A DNA stretch of 64,000 nt from the NCBI RefSeq assembly GCF_021353265.1, contig NZ_JAJTWU010000003.1:62001-126000 (forward strand), written 5' to 3'. The DNA comes from Pelomonas cellulosilytica (GTDB lineage Bacteria; Pseudomonadota; Gammaproteobacteria; Burkholderiales; Burkholderiaceae_C). The stretch's first letter is position 1; every line of letters begins with the position of its first letter. The position numbers were made by a program, and so were the translations under genes. Of this stretch, positions 9,851-17,622 are shown in pieces. The notes below the pieces were generated by a model. That model was not told the origin of the DNA, searched no databases, and saw only the letters and a program-made list of their open reading frames with translations.

Positions 9851-11383
9851 ATGACCCGCTGCGTCCGTCCCTTCTTCAAAAAACTCCGGGCGGCGCAAGC
9901 CGGTCTGGCCTGTCTCTTGGCCGTCTCGGCGGCCCATGCGCAGCAGGCTGCAAGCGCACCGGCCGGCACGCCCAACACGCTGGACGCCGTCAAGGTGACG
10001 GGCCAGCGCAGCAACGGCAGCGTCGACCCGTCGATCGTCACCGCGGCTAAGAACAAGGTGCTGTCGCGCAGGTTCGCTTCGTCGTGCGCCTTCATGAGCG
10101 GCTATTCGGCCGCCGAGGATGAGGTGACGCTGGCCTACCTGCGCGACTTCAACATGTTGGACAACCCGTCCAGCGAGGCCGAGCGCTTCAGCGACCTCAG
10201 CCCCGACGGCAACGCGAAGGCGCAGGGCGCCACGAGCCCGTCCGATGCCGGCATCGACACTGCGTCGGGCCTGTCGACGCAGACACCCGGCGTCGCCTGC
10301 GCAGGCAGCGACAGGCGCTTCGCCGCCGGTCGCAACTGGATCGCCCGCAAAGACAAGTCGCTGCAGCAGGCTTTCGACGCCTATGAGGCCGGCCAGTACG
10401 CCGAGGCCCGCGCGAAGTTCGAGGAGGGTTGGAAGAAGCTGGGCTACGAGGAGGCGGCGCTGATGCTGGCGCGCCTGCACCTGCTGGGGCTTGGCACGGC
10501 GGCCAGCGCGCCCAAGGCCGTCGAGTGGCTCCGCGAGGTCGTCGACGCGCGCTACGACCCGGTGGCGGACCGCCTGACGTTCGATCCGCAGAAGCCCGAC
10601 AACATCAACACCCGTGTCGAGGCCGCGCTGCTGCTGGCCCGCATCTACCTGACGGGCCAGGGTACGCCGCGCGATCCGGCACAGGCCTACAAGTGGTGGC
10701 GCAAGGCGCTGGACTACGGCTTCGAGCCCGCAGGCACGCTGCTGGCCCAGGCCCACCTGAGCGGCATCGGCACGCCGGTCGACGTGAAGCCCGCCCTCGC
10801 CTACCTGCAGGCCGCGGGCGAGGCCGGCGATGCGACGGCACTCTTCATGCTGGGCCAGCTCTACCACCACCAGCTGCCGCGGCAACCCGCCGGTGTGCCG
10901 CTGGACCTGAACCGTGCCGGGGCTTACTACCTGGCCGCGGCCAAGGCGGGCCACCTGGACGCCACCTACCAGGCAGCGCGCATGATGGACCTGGGTGAAG
11001 GCGCCACAGCGCCAGCGCCCGAGCGCGCCGTGGTGCTCTACAAGGACGCGGCGCTGAAGGGCAACGCGGACGCTCAGAACGCGCTGGCGACCTACTTCTA
11101 CCGCGGGGAAGTGGTGCCCCAGAACCTCGCCACCGCACGGCAGCTGTTCCAAGCCGCGGCGGGGCGCCGGCAGCCGGACGCGATGTTCAACCTGGCCGTC
11201 ATGCTGGCCCAGGGCCAGGGCGGCGAGAGGGACCTGGCGGCGGCGTATGCCTGGTGCACGCTGAGCCAGCGCCTGGGCCACGCGCAGGCGGCCGCCGCGC
11301 TGCCGGCCCTCGCCGCCCGGCTCGGCCCGGAGGACAAGGCGCGCGCGGACGCGATGCTGAAGCCTGCGACCCCGAAGCCCTGA
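9851..11383 (+). CDS. Secreted Sel1-repeat (TPR-like) protein with TonB-box-like N-terminus
   Basis: A 510-residue protein with a signal peptide (about 1-30, AHAQQ). The mature N-terminus reads NTLDAVKVTGQRSNGS, strikingly like the beginning of a TonB-receptor plug (LETVTVTGSR-type). After a variable region with paired Cys, repeats of the Sel1/TPR type start near residue 165 and run to the end (for example AALMLARLHLLGLG, AALLLARIYLTGQGTPRD, TLLAQAHLSGIGTPVD, AMFNLAVMLAQGQGG). Sel1 repeats form solenoids for protein-protein contact. Position directly behind the large TonB receptor gene suggests a periplasmic or outer-membrane partner of it; a direct role is inference. It has its own ribosome binding site (GGAGAG) before the ATG. 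Confidence 0.8.
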   Translation: MTRCVRPFFKKLRAAQAGLACLLAVSAAHAQQAASAPAGTPNTLDAVKVTGQRSNGSVDPSIVTAAKNKVLSRRFASSCAFMSGYSAAEDEVTLAYLRDFNMLDNPSSEAERFSDLSPDGNAKAQGATSPSDAGIDTASGLSTQTPGVACAGSDRRFAAGRNWIARKDKSLQQAFDAYEAGQYAEARAKFEEGWKKLGYEEAALMLARLHLLGLGTAASAPKAVEWLREVVDARYDPVADRLTFDPQKPDNINTRVEAALLLARIYLTGQGTPRDPAQAYKWWRKALDYGFEPAGTLLAQAHLSGIGTPVDVKPALAYLQAAGEAGDATALFMLGQLYHHQLPRQPAGVPLDLNRAGAYYLAAAKAGHLDATYQAARMMDLGEGATAPAPERAVVLYKDAALKGNADAQNALATYFYRGEVVPQNLATARQLFQAAAGRRQPDAMFNLAVMLAQGQGGERDLAAAYAWCTLSQRLGHAQAAAALPALAARLGPEDKARADAMLKPATPKP

Positions 11384-11416
11384 TCAGGCCTCGGCCGACG
11401 GCGCCGGAACTCCTGC

Positions 11417-11989
11417 TCAATTCCCGGCAACAGGCGCCGGGTAGTGCACCTCGACGACCTCGATCTTCTCCACGCCCACCGGCGTCACGAGGTTGAGCTC
11501 GTCGCCTACGCGCGCCTTCAGCAGCGTGCGGGCGATGGGCGAGATCCAGCTGACCTCGCCGGCCAGGCTGTCGGCCTCGTCGATGCCCTTGATCATGATC
11601 GTCTTCTCGTCGCCCTTCGCGTTGGCGTAGGTGACGGTCGCGCCGAAGAACACCTGGTCAGAGCCGAAGTGGGCGCTAGGGTCCACGACCTCGGCGATGT
11701 CCAGCCGCTTGGTCAGGAAACGCAGCCGCCGGTCGATCTCGCGCAGGCGCTTCTTGCCGTAGAGGTAGTCACCGTTCTCGGAGCGGTCGCCGTTCTTGGC
11801 CGCCCACGACACCGTCTCGACCATCTTGGGACGCTCGACATCGATGAGCTGCATGAACTCCGCCCGTAGCCGCGCATAGCCGGCCGGTGTCATGTAGTTG
11901 CGCGTGCCGGCCGGCAAGGCGGGCAGCGACGGGCCGTCGCCGTCATCGTCGTCGGCCTGATCTGTTTCCTTCGTGAAAGCCTTGTTCAT
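11417..11989 (-). CDS. greB: Transcription elongation factor GreB
   Basis: A 190-residue protein. The N-terminal coiled coil (about 33-105, MTPAGYARLRAEFMQLIDVERP, AAKNGDRSENGDYLYGKKRL) carries the acidic D/E residues at its tip, as in Gre factors that enter the RNA polymerase secondary channel and stimulate transcript cleavage. The C-terminal FKBP-like domain (about 110-185, GDEKTIMIKGIDEAD, ISWISPIARTLL-like VSWISPIART) completes the family fold. The ENGDYLYGKK sequence favours GreB over GreA. The 30-residue acidic N-terminal extension (DDDDGDG) is unusual in length. It lies convergently to the Sel1 protein gene. Confidence 0.93.
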   Translation of the reverse strand: MNKAFTKETDQADDDDGDGPSLPALPAGTRNYMTPAGYARLRAEFMQLIDVERPKMVETVSWAAKNGDRSENGDYLYGKKRLREIDRRLRFLTKRLDIAEVVDPSAHFGSDQVFFGATVTYANAKGDEKTIMIKGIDEADSLAGEVSWISPIARTLLKARVGDELNLVTPVGVEKIEVVEVHYPAPVAGN

Positions 11990-12003
11990 GCGAGCATTGT
12001 GCG

Positions 12004-12171
12004 ATGCGTGACGCCTCCACCTTCAAGGGCAACAAGGCCCACCTGCCGAGTAAACCGTGCGCGGCGTGCGGGCGCCCGATGAGCTGGCGGCGTGCCTGGG
12101 CGAAGAACTGGGACGACGTGAAGTACTGCAGCGAGCGCTGCCGGCAGAACAAGGGCAAGCCCGGTGCCTGA
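12004..12171 (+). CDS. DUF2256 small zinc-ribbon-like protein
   Basis: A 55-residue protein with CAACGRP and YCSERCR, a CxxC...CxxxC arrangement typical of DUF2256 proteins, which are found next to photolyase/cryptochrome-related genes. A Trp-rich middle (SWRRAWAKNWDDVKYC) is also typical. Its end overlaps the GTG start of the photolyase-related gene by 8 bp, so translation is probably coupled. The function is unknown; a zinc-binding accessory role is inferred. Confidence 0.82.
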   Translation: MRDASTFKGNKAHLPSKPCAACGRPMSWRRAWAKNWDDVKYCSERCRQNKGKPGA

Positions 12172-13705
12172 CACGCTGCGCCGTCTCGTGCTCGTGCTGG
12201 GCGACCAGCTCGATCTGGGCGCCGCCGCGTTCGACGGCTTCGACCCCGCGTGCGATGCCGTTTGGATGGCCGAGGTGGCCGAGGAGTCCACGCATGTCTG
12301 GAGCAGCCAGCCGCGCATCGCCATGTTCATCGCGGCCATGCGGCACTTCGCCGCCGCGCTGCGCGACGCCGGCCTGCCGTTGCACTACCGGCGGCTCGAC
12401 GACACCGACGCCCAAGAGGACCTGGCCGCCCAGCTGCGGGCCGACATCGCCACGCTGCGGCCGCAGACACTGGTGCTGACGCGCCCCGGCGACTGGCGCG
12501 TGCTGCAGGCGCTGCAGGCCGTGGCCTCGGAGGCCGGCCTGCCGCTGGCGCTGCGCGAGGACCGCCACTTCTACACGACGCCGGCCGACTTCGCCGCCCA
12601 TGCCGCGCGCCGCAAAGGCCTGCGCATGGAGTTCTTCTATCGTGAGCTTCGCCGGCGCTTCGACGTGCTGATGGACGGCGACGAGCCGCTGGGCGGGCAA
12701 TGGAACTTCGACGCCGACAACCGCCAGGCCTTCGGACCCGCAGGGCCCGGTTTCGACCTGCCGCAGCCGCCGCGTTTCGAACCGGATGCGATCACGCGCG
12801 AGGTCATCGCACTGGTGCGCGAGCGCTTCGCCGGCCACCCGGGCCGACTCGACCATTTCGCGTGGCCGCTGACGCGCACGCAGGCGCTGCAGTCGCTTGA
12901 CGCCTTCATCCGAGAACGGCTGCCGCTGTTCGGCCCCTATCAGGACGCCATCTGGCCCGGCGAGCCGTGGCTGTACCACGCGCAACTGTCGGCCGCGCTG
13001 AACCTGAAGCTGCTGACGCCGCGCGAGGTGGTGTCTGCCGCGCAAGCGGAGGTGCGCGCCGGGCGCGTGTCGCTGGCCAGCGGCGAGGGTTTCATCCGCC
13101 AGATCCTTGGCTGGCGAGAGTACGTGCGCGGCATCTACTGGACGCGCATGCCGGCCTATGCCGAGGCGAATGCGCTTGACGCTCGCCACGACCTGCCCGC
13201 CTGGTACTGGACCGGCGACACCGACATGGCCTGCCTGCGCGACGCGATCACCCAGACGCTGGACCACGGCTACGCCCACCACATCCAGCGACTGATGGTG
13301 ACCGGCCTGTTCGCGCTGCTGTACGGCGTGGAGCCGGCCCAGGTCCATGCCTGGTACCTGAGCGTCTACGTGGACGCGGTGGAATGGGTGGAGCTGCCCA
13401 ACACGCTGGGCATGAGCCAGTACGCCGACGGCGGCGTCATGGCCAGCAAACCCTACATCGCCAGCGGCAAGTACATCGACCGCCAGAGCCCGCTGTGCGG
13501 CGGCTGCCGCTACCGACCCGACGAGCGCACCGGGGAGCGTGCCTGCCCGTTCACGACGCTGTACTGGGACTTCCTGCTGCGCCACGAAGCGCGCTTTGCA
13601 GAGCACCCGCGACTGGCGCTGCAGGTGCGCGCGCTGGGCCGCGTCGGCGACGCAGAGCGGCACTGCATCCGCGAGCAGGCCCGCGCGCTGCGCAGCCAGG
13701 GCTGA
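12164..13705 (+). CDS. Cryptochrome/photolyase-related protein (FeS-BCP/PhrB type)
   Basis: A 513-residue protein starting at GTG 12164. The N-terminal alpha/beta domain begins LRRLVLVLGDQLDLG. The C-terminal FAD domain (about 280-500) contains FIRQILGWREYVRGIYW, GYAHHIQRLMV and YADGGVMASKPYIASGKYI. Cysteines at MACLRD and in CGGCRYRPDERTGERACPF match the set that binds a [4Fe-4S] cluster in the PhrB-type (6-4) photolyases and CryB-like proteins. The probable job is light-dependent repair of (6-4) photoproducts, or blue-light sensing, which suits a phototroph. It overlaps the DUF2256 gene upstream. Confidence 0.88.
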   Translation: MPDTLRRLVLVLGDQLDLGAAAFDGFDPACDAVWMAEVAEESTHVWSSQPRIAMFIAAMRHFAAALRDAGLPLHYRRLDDTDAQEDLAAQLRADIATLRPQTLVLTRPGDWRVLQALQAVASEAGLPLALREDRHFYTTPADFAAHAARRKGLRMEFFYRELRRRFDVLMDGDEPLGGQWNFDADNRQAFGPAGPGFDLPQPPRFEPDAITREVIALVRERFAGHPGRLDHFAWPLTRTQALQSLDAFIRERLPLFGPYQDAIWPGEPWLYHAQLSAALNLKLLTPREVVSAAQAEVRAGRVSLASGEGFIRQILGWREYVRGIYWTRMPAYAEANALDARHDLPAWYWTGDTDMACLRDAITQTLDHGYAHHIQRLMVTGLFALLYGVEPAQVHAWYLSVYVDAVEWVELPNTLGMSQYADGGVMASKPYIASGKYIDRQSPLCGGCRYRPDERTGERACPFTTLYWDFLLRHEARFAEHPRLALQVRALGRVGDAERHCIREQARALRSQG

Positions 13706-13746
13706 GCGGGCTCAACCGGTCTCGCGGCCGGACTCGCGGGCCCCGG

Positions 13747-14832
13747 TCAGAAACTATGGCGGATGCCGGCAGCCAGCACCTGCGGCGATTCACCGGCGCT
13801 GACGCCCAGACCATTGATGGCGAAGTCGTACGCGGCGGACGACTGATTGGCGATACGGCTGGCATACACGTAAAGCCCCGTGCGGCGCGAGAAGCTGTAG
13901 TCGTAGCCAAGAGTCCACTGCCGTGCGCCGGTCCGGGGACCGGCCGCGACCGCGCCGACCCGAACGCCGGCGGGCCCGACGCCGTTGCCGGCGCGCGTGA
14001 CCCCCAGCCTCAGGCTGCCTGCGCCGAACTGCCGGGTCACGCTTGCGTAGGCCGCATTGCGGCGCAGCTGGCCCGACGGCAACGCGTAGCGCAACTGCTC
14101 GATGGCGGTGGCCACACGCCAGTCGCCCCAGCGGCCGGCCCAGCCGACCTTGGTGCCGCTGTCGTTCAGACCCGGGCCCTGATAGGCACGATGGATTTCG
14201 TGCGCCAGCACGAAGCTCAGCGGTCCGTGGTCCCAGCTCAGCGCAGCGGACCACAGGTCTGGGCGACTGCCGCCCGGACCGCGGTCGCCGTCGTTGGCGG
14301 CATAGGCCAGGCGGGCGCTGAAGGACGAGCCCGCCGGGCTGGCGTACTGCACGACGTTCTGCTGGCGCCGGTCGAACGAGGCGCGGTCGATGACGTGGTT
14401 GGTGGTCGACGCCGAGCCGTTGCCCATCAAGGCCATGTAGCCAGCGGTGGTCGGGTAGAACGGATCGAAGCCGCTGGTGGCTTGCAGGTAGGGTGTCGTC
14501 CAGTGGCCGAGAAACAGCTGCCCCCACGGTGCCGACAGCCCGACGCGCGTGTCCCGGTTCGAGAACGATCCGCCGCCACCGGTGTCGATGGCCAGGGCCC
14601 CCTCGATCTGGAACAACGCGCGGTAGCCGTCGCCCAGGTCCTCGGCGCCCTGGAAGCCGAGCACCGAGCGGTTATTGCTTTCACGGTGCAGCGCGGCGCG
14701 GCTGAGCGAATGCGCCAGCTCCACGGCTTCCAGCGCCACGTTCAGACGCCCGTAGACGAGCGTGTCGGCCGCGCAGCCCATGGGCAGAAGGGCCGCCGTC
14801 GCAAAGGCGGCCCAGCGCTGTCGGACCTTCAT
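13747..14832 (-). CDS. Outer-membrane porin (Gram-negative general porin type)
   Basis: A 361-residue protein with a signal peptide (about 1-22, MGCAADTLVYGRLNVALE). After it, YGRLNV and ESNNRSVLGFQGAEDLGDGYRA are typical of betaproteobacterial trimeric porins. GQLFLGHWTTPY and the closing AAGIRHSF (C-terminal Phe recognised by the BAM complex) fit a 16-strand barrel. It passes small hydrophilic solutes through the outer membrane. It is the last gene of a minus-strand run; its ATG overlaps the stop of the DUF2789 gene by ATGA, suggesting that this porin is expressed with the upstream stress genes. Confidence 0.9.
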   Translation of the reverse strand: MKVRQRWAAFATAALLPMGCAADTLVYGRLNVALEAVELAHSLSRAALHRESNNRSVLGFQGAEDLGDGYRALFQIEGALAIDTGGGGSFSNRDTRVGLSAPWGQLFLGHWTTPYLQATSGFDPFYPTTAGYMALMGNGSASTTNHVIDRASFDRRQQNVVQYASPAGSSFSARLAYAANDGDRGPGGSRPDLWSAALSWDHGPLSFVLAHEIHRAYQGPGLNDSGTKVGWAGRWGDWRVATAIEQLRYALPSGQLRRNAAYASVTRQFGAGSLRLGVTRAGNGVGPAGVRVGAVAAGPRTGARQWTLGYDYSFSRRTGLYVYASRIANQSSAAYDFAINGLGVSAGESPQVLAAGIRHSF

Positions 14833-15098
14833 GCGCCGTCACGGCCGCCAGGTGCCTCGGTGCTCGATCCACACAGCGCTTGCTCCAGCCACTCGGCGGG
14901 CAGCGCCCAGTCGTCGTCCGCGGCAATGGACTCGCGCAGAAAGGCCGCCTGGGCCGGCGTCCAGACCGGCGCGTCCGGTAGCGCGCAGCCCTGGGCCGCC
15001 GGGCGGTGGCGGGTGATGAAGGCGTCGATGGCCTCGGGCTCGGACGGCAGACCGAGTTGATCGAAGAGTTCGCGCAGGCGGTGCTGGCCAGGGTGCAT
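14829..15098 (-). CDS. DUF2789 family protein
   Basis: An 89-residue protein beginning MHPGQHRLRELFDQLGLPSE, with HRPAAQGCALPDAPVWTPAQAAFL-type features and a C-terminal ADDDWALPAEWLEQAL. These match the small DUF2789 family, whose function is unknown. The predicted structure is mostly helical and cytosolic, without signal or membrane segments. It follows dps after 12 bp and overlaps the porin gene by ATGA, so it sits within the stress operon. Confidence 0.8.
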   Translation of the reverse strand: MHPGQHRLRELFDQLGLPSEPEAIDAFITRHRPAAQGCALPDAPVWTPAQAAFLRESIAADDDWALPAEWLEQALCGSSTEAPGGRDGA

Positions 15099-15110
15099 GA
15101 CGGGCTCCGA

Positions 15111-15626
15111 TCAGCTGCGGCCGGACTCGAACAGGAACCACACGCGCTGCTCGGCCTCCTCCAGCCAGTTCTCGACGAGGCTGGCGGTGGCGACGTCGCC
15201 ATGCTCATCGCACAGCCCGTGCACGGCGCGCAGCCAGTCGGCCAGGCGCCGGTTGTCGTCGCACAGTTCGGCCAGCATGCCGGCGGGCTGCACGAGCTCG
15301 GCATCGTTGTCGGCCAGGCGCTGCAGCCGCGCGATGTGGCCGATGGAGCGCAGCGTGCTGCCGCCCAGCTTGCGCACGCGCTCGGCCAGCGCATCGGTCA
15401 TCGCGAACAGCTGCGTGGACTGCTCGTCCAGCAGCGCGTGATAGCTGGGGAACGACGGACCCCACATGTGCCAGTGGAAGTTCTTCGTCTTCATGTACAG
15501 CGCCCAGACGTCGGCCAGCAGCTGGTTCAGGGCGGCGGACAGGTCCTGGCGGGCCTGCTCGCCGAGGCCGGCGGGCGTGGCGAGCGGGGCACGGCGGTGG
15601 CGGCGGGCGGTGGCGATGTCTTTCAT
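15111..15626 (-). CDS. dps: Dps-family DNA-binding/ferritin-like protein
   Basis: A 171-residue protein from ATG 15626 (MKDIATARRHRR); the frame extends upstream without family similarity. The four-helix ferritin-like core shows NFHWHMWGPSFPSYHALLDEQSTQ (ferroxidase-site His, Asp and Glu at the dimer interface) and LGGSTLRSIGHI. The basic N-terminal tail (RRHRR) could bind DNA. Dps dodecamers oxidise and store iron and protect DNA from peroxide. The start overlaps the MFS gene stop by ATGA. Together with the catalase 5 kb upstream it marks the run as a peroxide-defence unit. Confidence 0.92.
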   Translation of the reverse strand: MKDIATARRHRRAPLATPAGLGEQARQDLSAALNQLLADVWALYMKTKNFHWHMWGPSFPSYHALLDEQSTQLFAMTDALAERVRKLGGSTLRSIGHIARLQRLADNDAELVQPAGMLAELCDDNRRLADWLRAVHGLCDEHGDVATASLVENWLEEAEQRVWFLFESGRS

Positions 15627-17227
15627 GTCGCGGCTCCTTCGAGGTCGTTGCGGGTCAGGGCGAGCAAATGGCGCACGGCTGGCGGCTCGGGCGAACGGTG
15701 CAGCCGGCGCAACCGGACCTGCAGCCCGGCGGCGGCCTGGCTGGCACGGTGATGCTGGCGCAGGTGCTCCTGCCACGACGGCAGCAGGAACCACTCCACC
15801 AGCTGTTGCGGGTCGGCGGTGTCTTCGGTCAGGCCCCAGTCGCTCGCGCCATCGCCACGGCGATGGCGGGCGAGCTGCTGCAGCAGGTCTAGCGCGGCAG
15901 CGCGGTCCGCGAGGTCGATGCGATAGCTCACGAGCACCAGCACCGGCCCACGGTCGGCCGTGACGGGCGCGGCCAGCGGCGGCTCGGGCCAGTGGTGGGC
16001 CGGGTCCAGCGGCGCCTCACCCGCAGGCAGCGGCCAGCGGCGGCCCAGCAGCGCGGCCACGGCCAGCAGGCCAGAAGCAATCATTAGCGCCGCTACCAGG
16101 CCCAGGCCCTGGGCCACCGTGCCCCACGCCAGGCTGCCGATGGCGAGTGCACCGTTGAGCAGCGTCAGGTAGACCGACAGCCCGCGGCCGCGCACCCAGT
16201 TGGGCAGCACCGCCTGCGTCGTGGCGCCCAGCGTCGTCAACGCGATGATCCAGGCCACGCCCAGCCCCAGCAGCGCCGCGAGCGCGACGGTCGGCGGCGG
16301 CCGGCTGGCAAGCAACGCGAGCACGACGGCGCACAACAGCGCCGAGGCGGTCATCAAGCCATCCGCTCCCAGGTAGGGCCGAAACCGTGGCAACAACAGC
16401 GCGCCGGCGATGGCACCCGCCCCCACCGCGCCGAGCATGACGCCATAGAACGCCGCGCCACCGTGAAGCAGGTGACGCCCCACCAGCGGCAGCAGCGCCC
16501 AGGCCGCACTCGACAGCGTGAAGAACACCCCCGCCCTCAGCAGCACGCGCTGCAGGTCGGCATTGGCCAGCGCATGCCGCAGGCCGGCACGCAGCGCGCC
16601 GCCGAACTGCTCGGCCAGCGGATCGGCCGCGGCGGGCGCCGGCCGCCACCACCACAGTGCGGCGATGACGACCGCATAGGCCAGCACGTTCACTCCATAG
16701 GTAATGGCCGCGCCGCAGGCCGCCAGCAGCAGCCCGCTGGCGGCCGGTCCCACAGCCCGTGACAGGTTGATGCCCAGCGAATTCAGCGCGACGGCTGAGC
16801 GCAACTGGTTGCGCGGCACCAGCGCCGGCACGATAGCCTGCCAGGTGGGTGCCATCAGTGCGGCGCCGATCCCACCGACAAAGGTCAGCGCCAGCAGCCC
16901 CGCGAGGTCCAGCGTTCCGCTGTGCGCCAGCAGCATCAGCAGCGCGCTGACGATGGCCAGCGTGACTTGCACGGCGATCAGCAGCCGGCGGCGGTCGAGG
17001 ATGTCGGCCAGCACGCCGGCCGGCAGGCCGAACAGGAAGACCGGCAGCGCCGCGGCGGCCTGCACGGCGGCAACGGCTGTGGGGCTGGGGCTGAGCTCGG
17101 TGGCGAGCCAGGCGCTCGCCACGTCGCGCATGAAGCTGCCGACGTTGCCCAGCACCGTGGCGATCCACAGTACGGCGAACACGCGCTCGCGCAGCGGCGC
17201 AAAGGCGCCTTCGTCCGACGAGGTCAT
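15623..17227 (-). CDS. MFS exporter (EntS-like) with C-terminal soluble ABM-like domain
   Basis: A 534-residue protein. About 12 transmembrane helices lie in residues 12-400 (VFAVLWIATVLGNVGSFM, FGLPAGVLADILDRRRLL with the MFS loop motif DxxxRR). The N-terminal part resembles the enterobactin exporter EntS/MFS_3 family. Residues about 435-534 form a soluble tail (VLVLVSYRIDLADRAAALDLL, WFLLPSWQEHLRQHHR) that resembles an antibiotic-biosynthesis monooxygenase-like alpha/beta barrel; this architecture recurs in the family. It probably exports a small molecule. It is joined by 4-bp overlaps to both doxX upstream and dps downstream. Confidence 0.85.
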   Translation of the reverse strand: MTSSDEGAFAPLRERVFAVLWIATVLGNVGSFMRDVASAWLATELSPSPTAVAAVQAAAALPVFLFGLPAGVLADILDRRRLLIAVQVTLAIVSALLMLLAHSGTLDLAGLLALTFVGGIGAALMAPTWQAIVPALVPRNQLRSAVALNSLGINLSRAVGPAASGLLLAACGAAITYGVNVLAYAVVIAALWWWRPAPAAADPLAEQFGGALRAGLRHALANADLQRVLLRAGVFFTLSSAAWALLPLVGRHLLHGGAAFYGVMLGAVGAGAIAGALLLPRFRPYLGADGLMTASALLCAVVLALLASRPPPTVALAALLGLGVAWIIALTTLGATTQAVLPNWVRGRGLSVYLTLLNGALAIGSLAWGTVAQGLGLVAALMIASGLLAVAALLGRRWPLPAGEAPLDPAHHWPEPPLAAPVTADRGPVLVLVSYRIDLADRAAALDLLQQLARHRRGDGASDWGLTEDTADPQQLVEWFLLPSWQEHLRQHHRASQAAAGLQVRLRRLHRSPEPPAVRHLLALTRNDLEGAAT

Positions 17228-17622
17228 GCACTGCCCTTCCTGTCCAGCAGGTCATGCCAGGCCACGAGCACGAAGCCGCCGGCCAGGCCCAGGTGCTCGA
17301 CGAAGGCATGCAGCGCATCGATGCGCGGTGCACCAGCCATCGCCCAGAACGGGTTGGCGACGATGCTTGCGGCGAGCGTGAACACTCCAAGCGCCAGCGC
17401 GCCGGCCCAGCGCCAGCGGCCACTGAGCACCAGCGCCGCGCCACCCAGTTCCAGCGCGATAACCGCCGCCGCCAGCGGCGCGGCGGGCTGCAGGCCGAAG
17501 TGCTGCATCTCGGCGACGGCGCCACCGAAGTCCAGCAGCTTGGCCAGGCCGCCCTGCAGGTAGGCGGCGCACAGCGCAAGCAGCGCCAGCGCGTGCAGCG
17601 CTCGGGCGGCGGGCGCGTTCAT
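17224..17622 (-). CDS. DoxX-family membrane protein
   Basis: A 132-residue protein with about four transmembrane helices: ALALLALCAAYLQGGLAKLL, AAAVIALELGGAALVL, AGALALGVFTLAASIV and GLAGGFVLVAWHDLL. GLAKLLDF and the Glu in ALELGGA are DoxX-like features. DoxX proteins are linked to redox homeostasis and, in some bacteria, to membrane complexes with superoxide dismutase. It overlaps the amidohydrolase stop and the MFS start by 4 bp each, so it is part of one translated block. Confidence 0.85.
   Translation of the reverse strand: MNAPAARALHALALLALCAAYLQGGLAKLLDFGGAVAEMQHFGLQPAAPLAAAVIALELGGAALVLSGRWRWAGALALGVFTLAASIVANPFWAMAGAPRIDALHAFVEHLGLAGGFVLVAWHDLLDRKGSA

Noticed and set aside
8789-11281. 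830-codon open frame on the minus strand opposite the TonB receptor and Sel1 genes
   Set aside because: It is Arg/Val/Leu-rich without domain features and lies fully antisense to two well-supported genes; long antisense frames are common in high-GC DNA.
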